Numbered from the stretch's first letter, positions 38,582-47,771 are shown. The stretch is DNA of 64,000 bases from Knoellia flava TL1 (GCF_000768675.1 NZ_AVPI01000001.1:248001-312000); one strand, 5' to 3'. Notes: a model not told the origin generated them from the letters alone. Program-made: numbers and translations.

Positions 38582-39666
38582 CGACGCAGGAGCTCATCGA
38601 CCTCGCCGCCCGGGTCGGACCGGTCATGGTCTTCCTCGTGGCGATGACCGTCGTCGCGGAGGTGGCCGAGATCGCCGGGGTCTTCGACGTCGCGGCGCAC
38701 TGGACCTCGCACGCCGGACGCCACCGGACGTGGCTGCTGTGGCTGCTTGTCGTCGCCCTCGCCACCGCCTGCACCATCGTCCTCAGCATCGACACGACGG
38801 CCGTGCTGCTCACTCCCGTCGTCATCGCGATGACCCGACAGCTCGGCATCCCGGCCATGCCCTTCGCCCTGACGACCGTCTGGCTCGCCAACACCGCCTC
38901 GCTGCTGCTGCCCGTGTCGAACCTGTCGAACCTCATTGCGCTGCACCGGTTCTCGTCCTTGGGCGTCGGCACGCACGAGTACATCGCACTCGCCTGGCGG
39001 CCCGCACTCGCGGCGATCGTCGCGACGGTCGTCGTCCTCTTCCTGCTCCACCGCCGCGACCTGCTCACCCGCTACTCTCCCGACCCGCCGGCCGAACCGC
39101 ACGACCGCGTCCTGCTCTGGGTCGCGGGCGCCGTCTGCATCGCGCTCGGCCCGGCCTTCGTCAGCGGCATGACCCCGGCGATCCCCGCGGCGGTCGGTGC
39201 CGTCGTCCTCGTCGGCGCGCTCGCGTGGCGCTGGCCCGCGCGGCTGCGGACCGTCGCCGTGCCGTGGCCGATGGTGCTCGCGGTGTGCGCCCTCTTCGTC
39301 GTCGTCGAGGTCGCGATGCGGCACGGGCTCGAGGGAGTCCTCGCCGACCTCGTGGGCGGTCCCGACGGCAGCCTGTGGCAGGTCGGTGCCGTGGGCGCTG
39401 CCGGGGCCAACGTCGTCAACAACCTGCCCGCCTACCTCGCGCTCGAGCCGGTGTCCGACACCTCTCCCGAGCACCTCATGGCGCTGCTCGTCGGCGTCAA
39501 CGCCGGCTCGATCGTCACGGTGTGGGGCTCGCTCGCGACCCTGCTGTGGCGCGACCGCTGCCGCCGCGCAGGCCTGACCGTCGACGCCCTCCCGTATGCC
39601 GTCCGCAGCCTCCCGTGCGCCGTCGCCGCGGTCGGTGCGGCCCTGCTCGCGCTCAGCCTGGGCTGA
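38578..39666 (+). CDS. ArsB/NhaD-superfamily ion transporter
   Basis: 362 residues from GTG 38578 (GTGA overlap with lhgO). About ten membrane segments. LSIDTTAVLLTPVV and WLANTASLLLPVSNLSNLIALHRF are the paired re-entrant motifs of the ion-transporter superfamily, and NVVNNLPAYLALE in the second half is its mirror. Family members move arsenite, sodium or dicarboxylates. Coupling with lhgO would fit transport of a dicarboxylate, but the motif is closer to ArsB; substrate unresolved. Confidence 0.85.
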   Translation: MTTQELIDLAARVGPVMVFLVAMTVVAEVAEIAGVFDVAAHWTSHAGRHRTWLLWLLVVALATACTIVLSIDTTAVLLTPVVIAMTRQLGIPAMPFALTTVWLANTASLLLPVSNLSNLIALHRFSSLGVGTHEYIALAWRPALAAIVATVVVLFLLHRRDLLTRYSPDPPAEPHDRVLLWVAGAVCIALGPAFVSGMTPAIPAAVGAVVLVGALAWRWPARLRTVAVPWPMVLAVCALFVVVEVAMRHGLEGVLADLVGGPDGSLWQVGAVGAAGANVVNNLPAYLALEPVSDTSPEHLMALLVGVNAGSIVTVWGSLATLLWRDRCRRAGLTVDALPYAVRSLPCAVAAVGAALLALSLG

Positions 39667-40555
39667 CCGCCGCGCGCACCCACTCGGCCACCTCGGCGGC
39701 GAGGTCGCCGGGGTGGCGTGCCCAGACGAAGTGGTCGATCGCCGGACCGTGCTCCCCCGCCTCGCGTGCGACGAAGCGGTGCTCGACACGGGCGGAGGTC
39801 AGCTTGTCGACGAGCCCGTCGACCGAGCCGCGCGGGGCGAGGTCGTCGTTGTCGAGCGTGAGCGCGAGGACGGGCAGGTCGAGGGCGCCGAAATCGGGCT
39901 CGGCTCGCTCGGACCCGCGCTCGACGACGAGGTCGCCGCGCCGGGCGAAGCGGGCCCACTCGCGCATGAGCCGTCGCGGCTGGCGCCCGCCGAAGCCGAG
40001 CCGGTGACCGGGCCAGTGGCCGCGCACCGCCGCCACCGCACCGACGAGCTGGGTCTGGGCAAGCAGCCGCAGCCGGCGCCGGTAGCCGCGCCAGTGCGGC
40101 GAGCCCGAGCCGACGAGGACGAGCGCATCGGCCGACGAGGGGTCGGCCGCGAGGTGCACGAGCGCGACCTGCCCGCCGAACGAGTGGCCGAGCATCGCGA
40201 CCGGCCGTCCGGGGTGCCGGGATCGGGCCACCGCGACGGTGGCGCCGACGACGGCATCGGACACGACGGCATACCCGAAGTCGTTGCGCCGGCTCGCGAC
40301 CGGCCGGCTGGCGCCCTGCCCCGGGAAGTCCGCGACGAGCACCGCCACCCGCTCGGCGGCGAGCGCGGCGACGAAGGGGCCGTAGTAGCCGGCGGCGACG
40401 CCGAGCGCGGGGAGGAGGAGGACGACCGGGTCCTGGCTCCCGCCCGCGTCGAGACCGACGACGGTCGTGTGCCCTCCGCCGGGGAGGTCCAGGTCGGCGA
40501 CGTGGTCCACGAGGTCACCGTAGGCGGTGGGGACCGGTGCCCATTGCGTCGCCAC
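39653..40555 (-). CDS. Alpha/beta hydrolase (serine hydrolase)
   Basis: 300 residues from GTG 40555. Core strand VVLLLPALGVAAGYY, elbow GHSFGG (Ser), and a C-terminal EHGPAIDHFVWAR that includes the likely catalytic His. This is the 'serine aminopeptidase S33-like' type; substrate unknown. It overlaps the transporter 3' end by 14 bases. Confidence 0.8.
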   Translation of the reverse strand: MATQWAPVPTAYGDLVDHVADLDLPGGGHTTVVGLDAGGSQDPVVLLLPALGVAAGYYGPFVAALAAERVAVLVADFPGQGASRPVASRRNDFGYAVVSDAVVGATVAVARSRHPGRPVAMLGHSFGGQVALVHLAADPSSADALVLVGSGSPHWRGYRRRLRLLAQTQLVGAVAAVRGHWPGHRLGFGGRQPRRLMREWARFARRGDLVVERGSERAEPDFGALDLPVLALTLDNDDLAPRGSVDGLVDKLTSARVEHRFVAREAGEHGPAIDHFVWARHPGDLAAEVAEWVRAAVSPG

Positions 40556-40618
40556 CGGCCGCGGGCCTAGGTTCCCCTCAGCGGCCGCACCGCGCGGCCC
40601 GGGGAGGGGAGTTCCACC

Positions 40619-41626
40619 ATGTCCAGAACCATCACGCGCGCGCGTCGCAGCCTCGCGGCCGGCATCGCCGGAGCCGTCGCGCTCACGGCCGCCACGATCG
40701 TCGCGTCACCGGGGTCGGGGCTCACCGCCCGGGCCGACGCCGCGGCCGCCGTGTGCGCGACCGACGAGACGTCGAGCGAGTTCGGCGGCGCGAAGGTGAG
40801 CGCCACCTACGGCGCCTACTTCAACGCGAGCACGCCGGCCGCCGCCTACCTCTCGACCTACGTCCCCCAGGGCCTCGGCCTCTGGGAGAACTGGCGCGGT
40901 GGCACGAGCACCGAGGACCTCTTCCTCGTCGGGATGCACCACGAGGTCGAGAACTCCAACCGCTCGCGCCTCTACGGCATGACCTCCGGCGGCACCGTGC
41001 GCGGCTACGCCAACCTGCCCGTCGGCTCGCACGCCGGCGGCGTCAAGGTCCACAACGGCTGGGTCTACGTCCAGCACGACAACAGCCGCATCCTGCGCTA
41101 CCCCGTGTCCCGCATCCGTCAGGCGTTCACCGACAGCACGAAGCGCGACCTCGGCTGGGGCACCGCCACCAACACCGTCACCGACGTGAGCTTCTTCGAC
41201 ATCGACGGCGGCTACCTCTACGGCGGCTACCACAACCCCAGCGCGCGGGGTCACATGTTCCGCTACCGCATCCTGTCCGACGGCAACCTCGTCCAGGACA
41301 TGGCCTGGGGGCCGATCCAGATCCCGATGAAGGCGCAGGGCCTCCTGGTCCTCAGCAACACGTGGATCTTCTCGACGTCCCGCTTCCGCGACCACCGGGG
41401 CAACGTCTACGTCGTCCGGCGCGGATACGGCCGGGGCGAGGAGTTCACCTCGGTGCGCTACCGCTGCTTCCAGTCGGTCGCGATGATCCAGGAGCTCGTC
41501 GGGTGGAACGGCCGCACCTACCTGCTCAACGAGAGCGGCGCGGACACGTTCGCGGACGGGCGGATCCACAACATCCGACACCTCCACGTCGCCAACACCG
41601 AGTCGCTGCGCGGCATGGTCTGGTGA
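40619..41626 (+). CDS. Secreted protein of unknown function, possible beta-propeller
   Basis: 335 residues with a signal peptide (basic N-terminus, hydrophobic core, cut near residue 44). The mature domain has repeated aromatic/Gly strands (GGTVRGYANLPVGSHAGGVKVHNGWVYV, RYPVSRIRQAF, GGYLYGGYHNPSARGHMFRY), spaced like propeller blades. Two Cys (VCATDE and YRCFQS) could pair. GGGGAGGGG-type RBS upstream. No catalytic motif recognised; the closest idea is a secreted sugar- or peptide-binding propeller. Confidence 0.7.
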   Translation: MSRTITRARRSLAAGIAGAVALTAATIVASPGSGLTARADAAAAVCATDETSSEFGGAKVSATYGAYFNASTPAAAYLSTYVPQGLGLWENWRGGTSTEDLFLVGMHHEVENSNRSRLYGMTSGGTVRGYANLPVGSHAGGVKVHNGWVYVQHDNSRILRYPVSRIRQAFTDSTKRDLGWGTATNTVTDVSFFDIDGGYLYGGYHNPSARGHMFRYRILSDGNLVQDMAWGPIQIPMKAQGLLVLSNTWIFSTSRFRDHRGNVYVVRRGYGRGEEFTSVRYRCFQSVAMIQELVGWNGRTYLLNESGADTFADGRIHNIRHLHVANTESLRGMVW

Positions 41627-41657
41627 GCCGCCCGGTCGCCTGACCCCAGTGCGTGTG

Positions 41658-41690
41658 CCGGGTCGTCACCCTCGTGGGGTGACGGCCCGG
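41658..41690. terminator. Hairpin terminator after secreted protein gene
   Basis: Arms 41658-41671 and 41677-41690 (14 bp, one G-U pair), 5-base loop TCGTG. No T-tract. Situated 31 bases past the stop. Confidence 0.7.
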
Positions 41691-41799
41691 TGCTCGTTGG
41701 CGACGGTTCGGTCACGAATCCGCGACGCACGCAACCCGGCTCCCGGGGTGCGCGTCTGGACGGGTGGAGGATGTCCGGCAACCACGAGCGGGGAGCGAC

Positions 41800-42750
41800 A
41801 TGACAGGGACGACGAGGCGACGGGTCGCGACGGTGGTCCTCGCGACGGCACTCACCGGCGGGCTCGCGGGCTGCGGTGGCGTGACCTGGACCCCCGATGC
41901 CGAGGCCGTCGCGGATCCGTCGCGCACCCGACCGACGAGCGCGAGCCCGGCTCCCGTCACCCCGGTGCTGCCGACGTCGACACCGACGTCCGCCACCCCG
42001 ACGACGGCGCCGACTCCCCGTGCCACCCCCACACCTCGACCCACATCCACGCCCCGGGCCACGACCACCCCACGCGCGACTCCGACGCCGGCGCCGTCGG
42101 CCTCGAAGCGACCCAAGCCGAAGACCGCACCCACTCCGAAGGCGTCCCAGCCCCGCACCGAGCTGCGCCTCGGCGACCGCGGGCCCGAGGTGCTCGCGCT
42201 CCAGCAACGACTCTCGGCCCTCGGCTACTGGCTCGGGGAGCCGGACGGCCACTACGGCTCCCTCACCCAGCAGGCGGTGTGGGCGCTGCAGAAGACCGCG
42301 GGGATCTCCCGCGACGGTCGCGTCGGTCCGAGCACCCAGCGTGCCCTCGACCGGGGTGTGCGTCCGACGACCCGCCTCGCCGGCAACGGCATCGACATCG
42401 ACCTGCACCGCCAGGTCCTCCTCGTCGTCCGCGGTGGCCAGGTGAAGCACGTTCTCAACACGAGCACCGGCGGTGGCTACGAGTACGAGCGCAAGGACGG
42501 CAGCACCGCGACGGCCCGCACCCCGAAGGGCTCGTTCCGGGTCTACCACTCCGTGGACGGGCGCGACGAGGGCTTCCTCGGCGAGATGTGGCGGCCGCGC
42601 TACTTCAAGGGCGGGTATGCCGTCCACGGCTCGCCGTCGATCCCGCCCCACCCCGCGTCCCACGGTTGCGCCCGGCTCAGCAACGCGGCGATGAACCTCA
42701 TCTGGGCGCGCGACTACATGCCCATGGGCTCGACCGTCCTCGTGCGCTGA
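41800..42750 (+). CDS. L,D-transpeptidase lipoprotein with peptidoglycan-binding domain
   Basis: 316 residues from ATG 41800 with GGGGAG upstream. Lipobox GLAGC (Cys 25); a long Thr/Pro-rich spacer (about 30-115) to cross the wall; a PG_binding_1 domain (about 120-175, LRLGDRGPEVLALQQRL); then a YkuD catalytic domain ending in YAVHGSPSIPPHPASHGCARLSN, whose SHGC Cys is the nucleophile. Forms 3-3 cross-links in peptidoglycan or attaches proteins, and is resistant to most penicillins in this family. Confidence 0.92.
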   Translation: MTGTTRRRVATVVLATALTGGLAGCGGVTWTPDAEAVADPSRTRPTSASPAPVTPVLPTSTPTSATPTTAPTPRATPTPRPTSTPRATTTPRATPTPAPSASKRPKPKTAPTPKASQPRTELRLGDRGPEVLALQQRLSALGYWLGEPDGHYGSLTQQAVWALQKTAGISRDGRVGPSTQRALDRGVRPTTRLAGNGIDIDLHRQVLLVVRGGQVKHVLNTSTGGGYEYERKDGSTATARTPKGSFRVYHSVDGRDEGFLGEMWRPRYFKGGYAVHGSPSIPPHPASHGCARLSNAAMNLIWARDYMPMGSTVLVR

Positions 42751-42806
42751 GGCGACGCGGCGGCGTTCCCTCGACGTGGGGTCGGCGGGCTGCGCCGCCG
42801 GGGCCG

Positions 42807-44036
42807 TCAGCGTGCCGGCTGGTGCGCGAGGATCGCCTCGCGCGGCAGCGTCTCGCGGGCCCGGGCCCACGGGATCGTCGCGAGCAGGCTGAGCAGACCG
42901 GTGACGCCGAAGGCGAGGGCATAGCTGCCCGAGTCGACGAGGGCCCCGGCGACGATGGGTCCGATGATCGCGCCCGCGTCGGCCGACATCTGGAAGGCCG
43001 CGAGTGCCGGGCCGCCGTTGCGGTCGCGCCCGACCACGTCGGCCATGCTCGCCTGCTGGGCGGGGTTGAGCGCGCCCGAGCCGATGCCCGCCACAACCGA
43101 GAAGACGACGAGCACGGGGAACGAGGTCGCGAGCCCGGTGGCGATCGTCGCGACACCGGCGACGGCGAGGCCACCGAGGATGAAGGGACGACGGCCGAGG
43201 CGGTCGCTGAGCCGGCCCGCGATGTTCATGCCGACGGCGTTGGCGCCCGCATAGATCGCGAGGACCGCGCCCGCGAGCCAGGGCTCCTTGCCGATGTTGG
43301 CGGCGACGAAGAGCGGGATGATCGCGTTGCGCACGCCGAAGTTGGCCCACCCGTTGGCGAAGCCCGACACGAGACCGGCACGGAACGCGCTGTCGCGCAG
43401 CCCATCGCGGGCGGTCATCACGGGGAGGACGGGTGCGTCCGGCGCGGGACGCAGCGACTGGCCGCTGATAAAGAACGCGACGAGAGCCGCAGCGACGACG
43501 AGCGCGCCGGCATACGCGAGGAACGGGACGCGCAGGCCGAGCCCACCGAGGAGGCCACCCACCGCGGGTCCGCCGATGCCGCCGATGAGGAAGGCCGAGC
43601 CGTAGGCCGACGAGACCCGGCCGCGGATCGAGGGCGGGGCGAGTCGCACGACGAGGGCCGTCGCCGAGACGGTGAACATCACCGAGCCGATGCCGCCGAG
43701 GCCGCGGAAGACGACGAGCTGCCAGTAGGAGCCCGCGAAGGCCGTCGCGGCGGTCGAGGCGGCCACGATGAGCAGGCCGGCGAGGTAGACCGGACGCTCG
43801 CCGAGCCGGACGATGAGGTTGCCACCGGCCGGCGCGAAGATCAGCCGGAAGAAGGCGAAGACGCTGACGACGACCGCACTCGCCGTCGCCCCGACCCCGA
43901 AGCTCTGCGCGAACTGCGGCAGGACGGGCGTGATGAGCCCGAATCCGAGCGCGATGACGAAGGCGGAGGCGACCAGGACCCAGATCTCACGCGGGATGCG
44001 GACACGCTCGACCGGCGCGGAGGTGGTGGTGGTCAT
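42807..44036 (-). CDS. MFS multidrug-type exporter
   Basis: 409 residues from ATG 44036, twelve membrane segments. Motif A-like region GRLSDRLGRRPFILGG in the second half and RLGERPVYLAG in the first; motif C-like FLIGGIGGPAVGGLLGG in helix 5, marking drug/proton antiporters of the DHA1 type. Exports small amphipathic compounds. Standalone; bounded by long hairpins. Confidence 0.88.
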   Translation of the reverse strand: MTTTTSAPVERVRIPREIWVLVASAFVIALGFGLITPVLPQFAQSFGVGATASAVVVSVFAFFRLIFAPAGGNLIVRLGERPVYLAGLLIVAASTAATAFAGSYWQLVVFRGLGGIGSVMFTVSATALVVRLAPPSIRGRVSSAYGSAFLIGGIGGPAVGGLLGGLGLRVPFLAYAGALVVAAALVAFFISGQSLRPAPDAPVLPVMTARDGLRDSAFRAGLVSGFANGWANFGVRNAIIPLFVAANIGKEPWLAGAVLAIYAGANAVGMNIAGRLSDRLGRRPFILGGLAVAGVATIATGLATSFPVLVVFSVVAGIGSGALNPAQQASMADVVGRDRNGGPALAAFQMSADAGAIIGPIVAGALVDSGSYALAFGVTGLLSLLATIPWARARETLPREAILAHQPAR

Positions 44037-44088
44037 GACAGGGGACAAGTATGCCGTCGCCCTCCGACATTCCCTCCGTGCCGTGCAC

Positions 44089-44153
44089 AACTCGCCAATT
44101 CCTCCCGTTCGGTACGGAGGCCGTGTGTACCGAACAGGAGGAATTGGCGAGTT
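44089..44153. terminator. Terminator after the fused YkoDC gene
   Basis: 27-base arms (44089-44115 and 44127-44153, one mismatch, 11-base loop). The arm contains AACTCGCCAATTCCTCC; the ykoDC TAA stop is embedded in the stem. No T-tract. Confidence 0.75.
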
Positions 44154-46428
44154 ATGCGCGGGTGAGCAGGACCGCGACGACGAGCGGGACGAGGGATCCG
44201 ACGACGAGGAGCGTGTCGGCCCACCGCCACGGTGCCGGCGCGAACCACGTGCGCCGCGAGGCCGACGCGAACCCGCGTGCATCCATCGCCACGGCGAGGT
44301 CGGCCGCCATCCGGAGCGTGCGGACGAGCAGCCCGAAGGTCACCGTGCCGAGGTCGCGGATCAGCGCCAACGGCCGGCGGCGGTCGACGCCAATCCCGCG
44401 GACCCGCCGGGCCAGGGCGATCTCGGACCAGACCTCACCGAGCGTGTGGACCCGCTGCAGTGCCGCGGCGAGAGCGACGACGGGACGGGACGGCATACGG
44501 AGGCGTTGGGCGAGGTGGTCGCCGAGGCGGTCCGGGTCGACGAGCGGGAGGAGGACGGCCGAGGGCAGGACGATGACGAGCACCCGCAGGGCGGCCGTGA
44601 CAGCCGTCGTCGTGTCGTGACCGCCGAGCAGCCACGTCGACCAGCCCACCGACAGCGCGCCGAGAGCCCCGGGCAGCATCCGCAGGGTGACCCGGCGGAG
44701 ACGGCCCCTGGGCCGTGGACCCGACCCGGGAGCCGCCCACAGGGCGACCACGGCAAGAACCGCCTGGACCGCGAAGACGACGAGCGAGGTCCGCCAGTGG
44801 TCCGGGACGATGCCGGCCGGGATCGCGGCGAAGGCACCGAGCAGGAGGGCGAGCGGGCCGGCGCGGGCGGCGAGCACCGGGCGCGGCGGCTCCGGGTCGG
44901 GAGCCTGCGTCGGGGGTTCGAGCGTGACGACGGTGTGCGCCCGCTCGATGAGCGACGCGTCGTGGGTGGAGACGACGACCGCCCCGCCCGCCTCGCGGTA
45001 GCCGGCGAGCAGCCCGACGACCGCTGCCCACGTGTGCCGGTCCTGCCCGACGGTGGGCTCGTCCGCGAGGAGCAGCGGGGGCCGGTGGAGGACCGCCGAG
45101 GCGATCGCGAGACGCCGCTGCTCGCCGCCGGACAGCTCGCGCGGGTCGGCCGCCTGGAGGTGCCCGAGACCCAGGTCGGCGAGGAGCCGGGAGGCGAGGG
45201 CGACCCGCTCGGGAGTCTCCTCACCGAGCGCGCGGCTGGCCACGAGGACCTCGTCGAGCACGCTGCCGGCGAGGATCGTCGAGCTCGACCACTGGGGCAC
45301 CCACCCGAGGCGGCGGGCGAGCGCGGTGGTGCCGAGGTCGGCGACGGGGTCCGAGCCCGCCGTCACCGACCCGGTCGCGGGCTCGAGCGCCCCGGCGAGG
45401 GCGAGGAGCACCGTCGACTTGCCCGAGCCGCTCGGCCCGACGAGGGCGGTCGCACTGCCCGGCGACGGGTGGAGCGGGATGTCGACCGCGGCAGCCGTGC
45501 GGGTGCGGGTCGAGCCGTCGAGCAGGCGGACGGTGCGCTCGACGGTCATCGGCGTCGCGGCGACGTCCTGCGTCCGGCGAGGTGACGGCCCAGCCCCCAG
45601 AGATGCGGACGCAAGGGCTGAGGAGGTGAGAGGGGCAGGTGGCGGCGCACCGGGCACCCAGATGCCCATGTCGAGGAGCCGTTCCCGCTCCTCCCGGATC
45701 ACGTCGCCCACCGGCCCGTCGGCGACGAGTGTCCCCTCGCCGTCGAGGACGAGCATGCGCTCGACGAGGTCGACCCAGGGCCCGAGGACGTGCTCGACGA
45801 CGACCGTCGTCACCGGATGGGAGGCGAGCACCTTCGCGACGCTGCGCCGCACCTGGGCAGCGTGGCCCGGGTCGAGCATCGCCGTGGGCTCGTCGAGCAG
45901 CAGCACGCTCGGGTGCAGGGCGAGCGCTCCGGCGAGCGCCAGCCGTTGGGTCTCGCCGCCCGAGAGCGCCGAGGTCGGGGTGTCGTGCGGGTGCGCCAGG
46001 CCGACGGCGCCGAGCGCCGCCGTCACGGCGGCGGGCATGTCGGCGCGGGGCGTCCCGACGTTCTCGAGGCCGAAGGCGACGTCCCGGCCCACCGTCGCGG
46101 CGACGATGCCCGCGCCGGGTTCCTGGAGGACGAGCCCGACCTCGCCGGCCCGGGTGCCCGGTGCGTGCCCGTCGACGGTCACCGACCCGAGGAGCTCGCC
46201 CGCGTCGGCGGTCTCGAGCAGCCCCGCGATGGCGCGGAGGAGGGTCGACTTGCCCGACCCGGACGGGCCGACGAGCAGCACCCGCTCACCGGGGGGAAGC
46301 GTGAGCGAGACGTCCCGGAGCACCGGCTCGCGACGCCCGAAGGGCCGCCACGTCACCCCCTCGAGGGTGACGTGGCCGCCTGCGACGGGCTCGACGAGCG
46401 GCTCGGGAGCCGGCTCGAGCGGTGCCAC
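44152..46428 (-). CDS. Fused YkoD-YkoC: two ABC ATPase domains plus EcfT membrane domain
   Basis: 758 residues from GTG 46428. Domain 1 (about 20-270): Walker A GPSGSGKST near 55, signature ALSGGETQRL. Domain 2 (about 300-510): second GPSGSGKST near 333, signature LSGGEQRRLAI, Walker B LLLADEPTVG. Then a transmembrane domain (about 530-758) with the EcfT signature AMDARGF and a preceding ARRVRG. The YkoC and YkoD proteins are usually separate. Together with YkoE this is an energy-coupling-factor importer; a TPP riboswitch precedes the operon, so the substrate is hydroxymethylpyrimidine or thiamine. Confidence 0.88.
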   Translation of the reverse strand: MAPLEPAPEPLVEPVAGGHVTLEGVTWRPFGRREPVLRDVSLTLPPGERVLLVGPSGSGKSTLLRAIAGLLETADAGELLGSVTVDGHAPGTRAGEVGLVLQEPGAGIVAATVGRDVAFGLENVGTPRADMPAAVTAALGAVGLAHPHDTPTSALSGGETQRLALAGALALHPSVLLLDEPTAMLDPGHAAQVRRSVAKVLASHPVTTVVVEHVLGPWVDLVERMLVLDGEGTLVADGPVGDVIREERERLLDMGIWVPGAPPPAPLTSSALASASLGAGPSPRRTQDVAATPMTVERTVRLLDGSTRTRTAAAVDIPLHPSPGSATALVGPSGSGKSTVLLALAGALEPATGSVTAGSDPVADLGTTALARRLGWVPQWSSSTILAGSVLDEVLVASRALGEETPERVALASRLLADLGLGHLQAADPRELSGGEQRRLAIASAVLHRPPLLLADEPTVGQDRHTWAAVVGLLAGYREAGGAVVVSTHDASLIERAHTVVTLEPPTQAPDPEPPRPVLAARAGPLALLLGAFAAIPAGIVPDHWRTSLVVFAVQAVLAVVALWAAPGSGPRPRGRLRRVTLRMLPGALGALSVGWSTWLLGGHDTTTAVTAALRVLVIVLPSAVLLPLVDPDRLGDHLAQRLRMPSRPVVALAAALQRVHTLGEVWSEIALARRVRGIGVDRRRPLALIRDLGTVTFGLLVRTLRMAADLAVAMDARGFASASRRTWFAPAPWRWADTLLVVGSLVPLVVAVLLTRA

Positions 46429-46438
46429 CGGCGCTGCC

Positions 46439-47134
46439 TCAGACAGCGCGGGTCTCCCGGTGCTCCTGCCCGGGCGGGAAGGCGTTCAACGCACCCGCCG
46501 CCGCGAGGGCCCGGGTGAGCAGCCAGCCGCCCGCGCCGGCGACGACCGCGCCCGAGAGGGCGAGGACGCCGGCATACGCGACCTTCCACGCGAGCGACCA
46601 GTCCTGGATCCAGGTGAACGACTCGTAGGCCGCGGCGAACGGCCCCGCGAGCGCACCCGCGAGCATCGCGGCAGCGATGCCGAAGGCGCGGTAGCCGAGC
46701 AGCGCGAAGGCGATCTCGGTGCCGAGACCCTGCACGATGCCGGACACGAGGGTCGTCGCGCCCCACTCCGTGCCCGGGATCATCGAGACCAGCGCCGCGA
46801 CGACCTCACAGAAGAGCGCGGCGCCCGGTCGGCGCACGACGAGCCCGCCGACGACGCCCGCGAGGAACCACGGCCCGGCGAAGAGCCCGCCGAGCGGCGC
46901 GAACCCGAACGTGATCGCGCTCAGCGGCCCGTTGTAGAACACGCCCCAGCCCCAGAACGCGATGCCGAGCGCCGCGCCGAGGAAGGCGATGGTGAGGATG
47001 TCGACGGTCCGCCACCCGGTGAGGGGACGGGTCGCCAGGATGCTCCGGCCGCGGGCGGTGCCCGCACCCGTGGTCGTGCCGGTGGTGGCGGTCGTGCCGT
47101 CGGTCGTGGCCGACGTGTCGGTCTGTGCTGCCAT
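46439..47134 (-). CDS. ykoE: YkoE-type thiamine/HMP ECF substrate-binding membrane protein
   Basis: 231 residues from ATG 47134, with CGGGAGA 10 bases upstream. Thr-rich N-terminus (1-35) then six membrane segments including DILTIAFLGAALGIAFWGWG, GPLSAITFGFAPLGGLFAGPWFLAGVVGGLVVR and GTEWGATTLVSGIVQG, in the ECF S-component pattern of YkoE. It binds HMP or thiamine and docks on the YkoDC engine. Expression is gated by the upstream TPP riboswitch. Confidence 0.88.
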   Translation of the reverse strand: MAAQTDTSATTDGTTATTGTTTGAGTARGRSILATRPLTGWRTVDILTIAFLGAALGIAFWGWGVFYNGPLSAITFGFAPLGGLFAGPWFLAGVVGGLVVRRPGAALFCEVVAALVSMIPGTEWGATTLVSGIVQGLGTEIAFALLGYRAFGIAAAMLAGALAGPFAAAYESFTWIQDWSLAWKVAYAGVLALSGAVVAGAGGWLLTRALAAAGALNAFPPGQEHRETRAV

Positions 47135-47197
47135 GTGGACTTCTCCCGTGGTCTCCGGCGCAGGCGCGCCGTTGGATACCTCGGGGAGGTGACCGGC

Positions 47198-47218
47198 CGG
47201 CATACCTCTCGTATGCCG
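47198..47218 (-). promoter_or_regulatory. Hairpin from two facing GTATGCCG motifs, candidate expression platform
   Basis: CGGCATAC-CTCTC-GTATGCCG, perfect 8-bp stem with 5-base loop, between the riboswitch aptamer and the ykoE start. Either a switch stem or two copies of the dispersed heptamer. Confidence 0.4.
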
Positions 47219-47237
47219 CTCAGTCACCTGAGAACTC

Positions 47238-47320
47238 GACTCCCTACGCCGGTGCGAACCGGATCAGGTGTGAGGGTCTGCGGTCTCCCGCACTCTCAGC
47301 GCCGAAGCGCTCCCCTGTCG
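47238..47320 (-). ncRNA. TPP (thiamine pyrophosphate) riboswitch
   Basis: On the minus strand the conserved THI-box parts occur in order: GGGGAGC, GCTGAGAG, GACCCT, ACCTGATCCGG, and a closing GTAGGGAG. It lies 100-190 bases upstream of ykoE. Binding of TPP is expected to shut off translation or transcription of ykoE and ykoDC. Confidence 0.97.
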
Positions 47321-47405
47321 TTGACGTCGCCACCCTACTCCTTCGGTGTGGCAGGGTGGAACGAGAGCAGGAGTGCGTCCCGCACGAGCGATCAGGAGGA
47401 GTCCG

Positions 47406-47684
47406 ATGGGCAGCATGGTGTGGAAGATCCTCGGCACCGGTTCGGCGATCCTCGCCGGCATCGCCGCGACGAAGGTGGCCGACCAGATCTGGCAGAAGGC
47501 GGGCCAGGACGCGACGTTCGACCCCAAGGACCCGGACTCGCCGTTCACGACCGCGCTCGCCTATGCGGCCCTCACGGGTCTCGCCGCCGGTGTCGCGCGG
47601 ACGATGGCGACCCGCAAGGCCGCGCAGTTCTATGCCCGTTCCGCCGGGCACAAGCCGAAGGAGATCGTCGACCGCGACCTCTGA
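47406..47684 (+). CDS. DUF4235 small membrane protein
   Basis: 92 residues from ATG 47406 with AGGAGGAG 10 bases upstream. Two hydrophobic segments (about 5-22 and 47-64), and the family pattern KILGTGSAILAGIAATKVADQIW, then FYARSAGHKPKEI at the end. Actinobacterial DUF4235 proteins have unknown function; some are induced under stress. Divergent from the riboswitch operon. Confidence 0.88.
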   Translation: MGSMVWKILGTGSAILAGIAATKVADQIWQKAGQDATFDPKDPDSPFTTALAYAALTGLAAGVARTMATRKAAQFYARSAGHKPKEIVDRDL

Positions 47685-47731
47685 GCTCGTGGCTCGAGCC
47701 GCTCGGGCGGCGACATGGGTCGTCTTCGCGC

Positions 47732-47771
47732 CGAGTACCTATAGGTGCGCACGAACACCCATAGGTACTCG
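47732..47771. terminator. Hairpin after DUF4235 gene
   Basis: 16-base arms with one mismatch (47732-47747 and 47756-47771, 8-base loop). Relatively AT-rich for this genome (CGAGTACCTATAGGTG). No T-tract. 47 bases past the stop. Confidence 0.65.
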
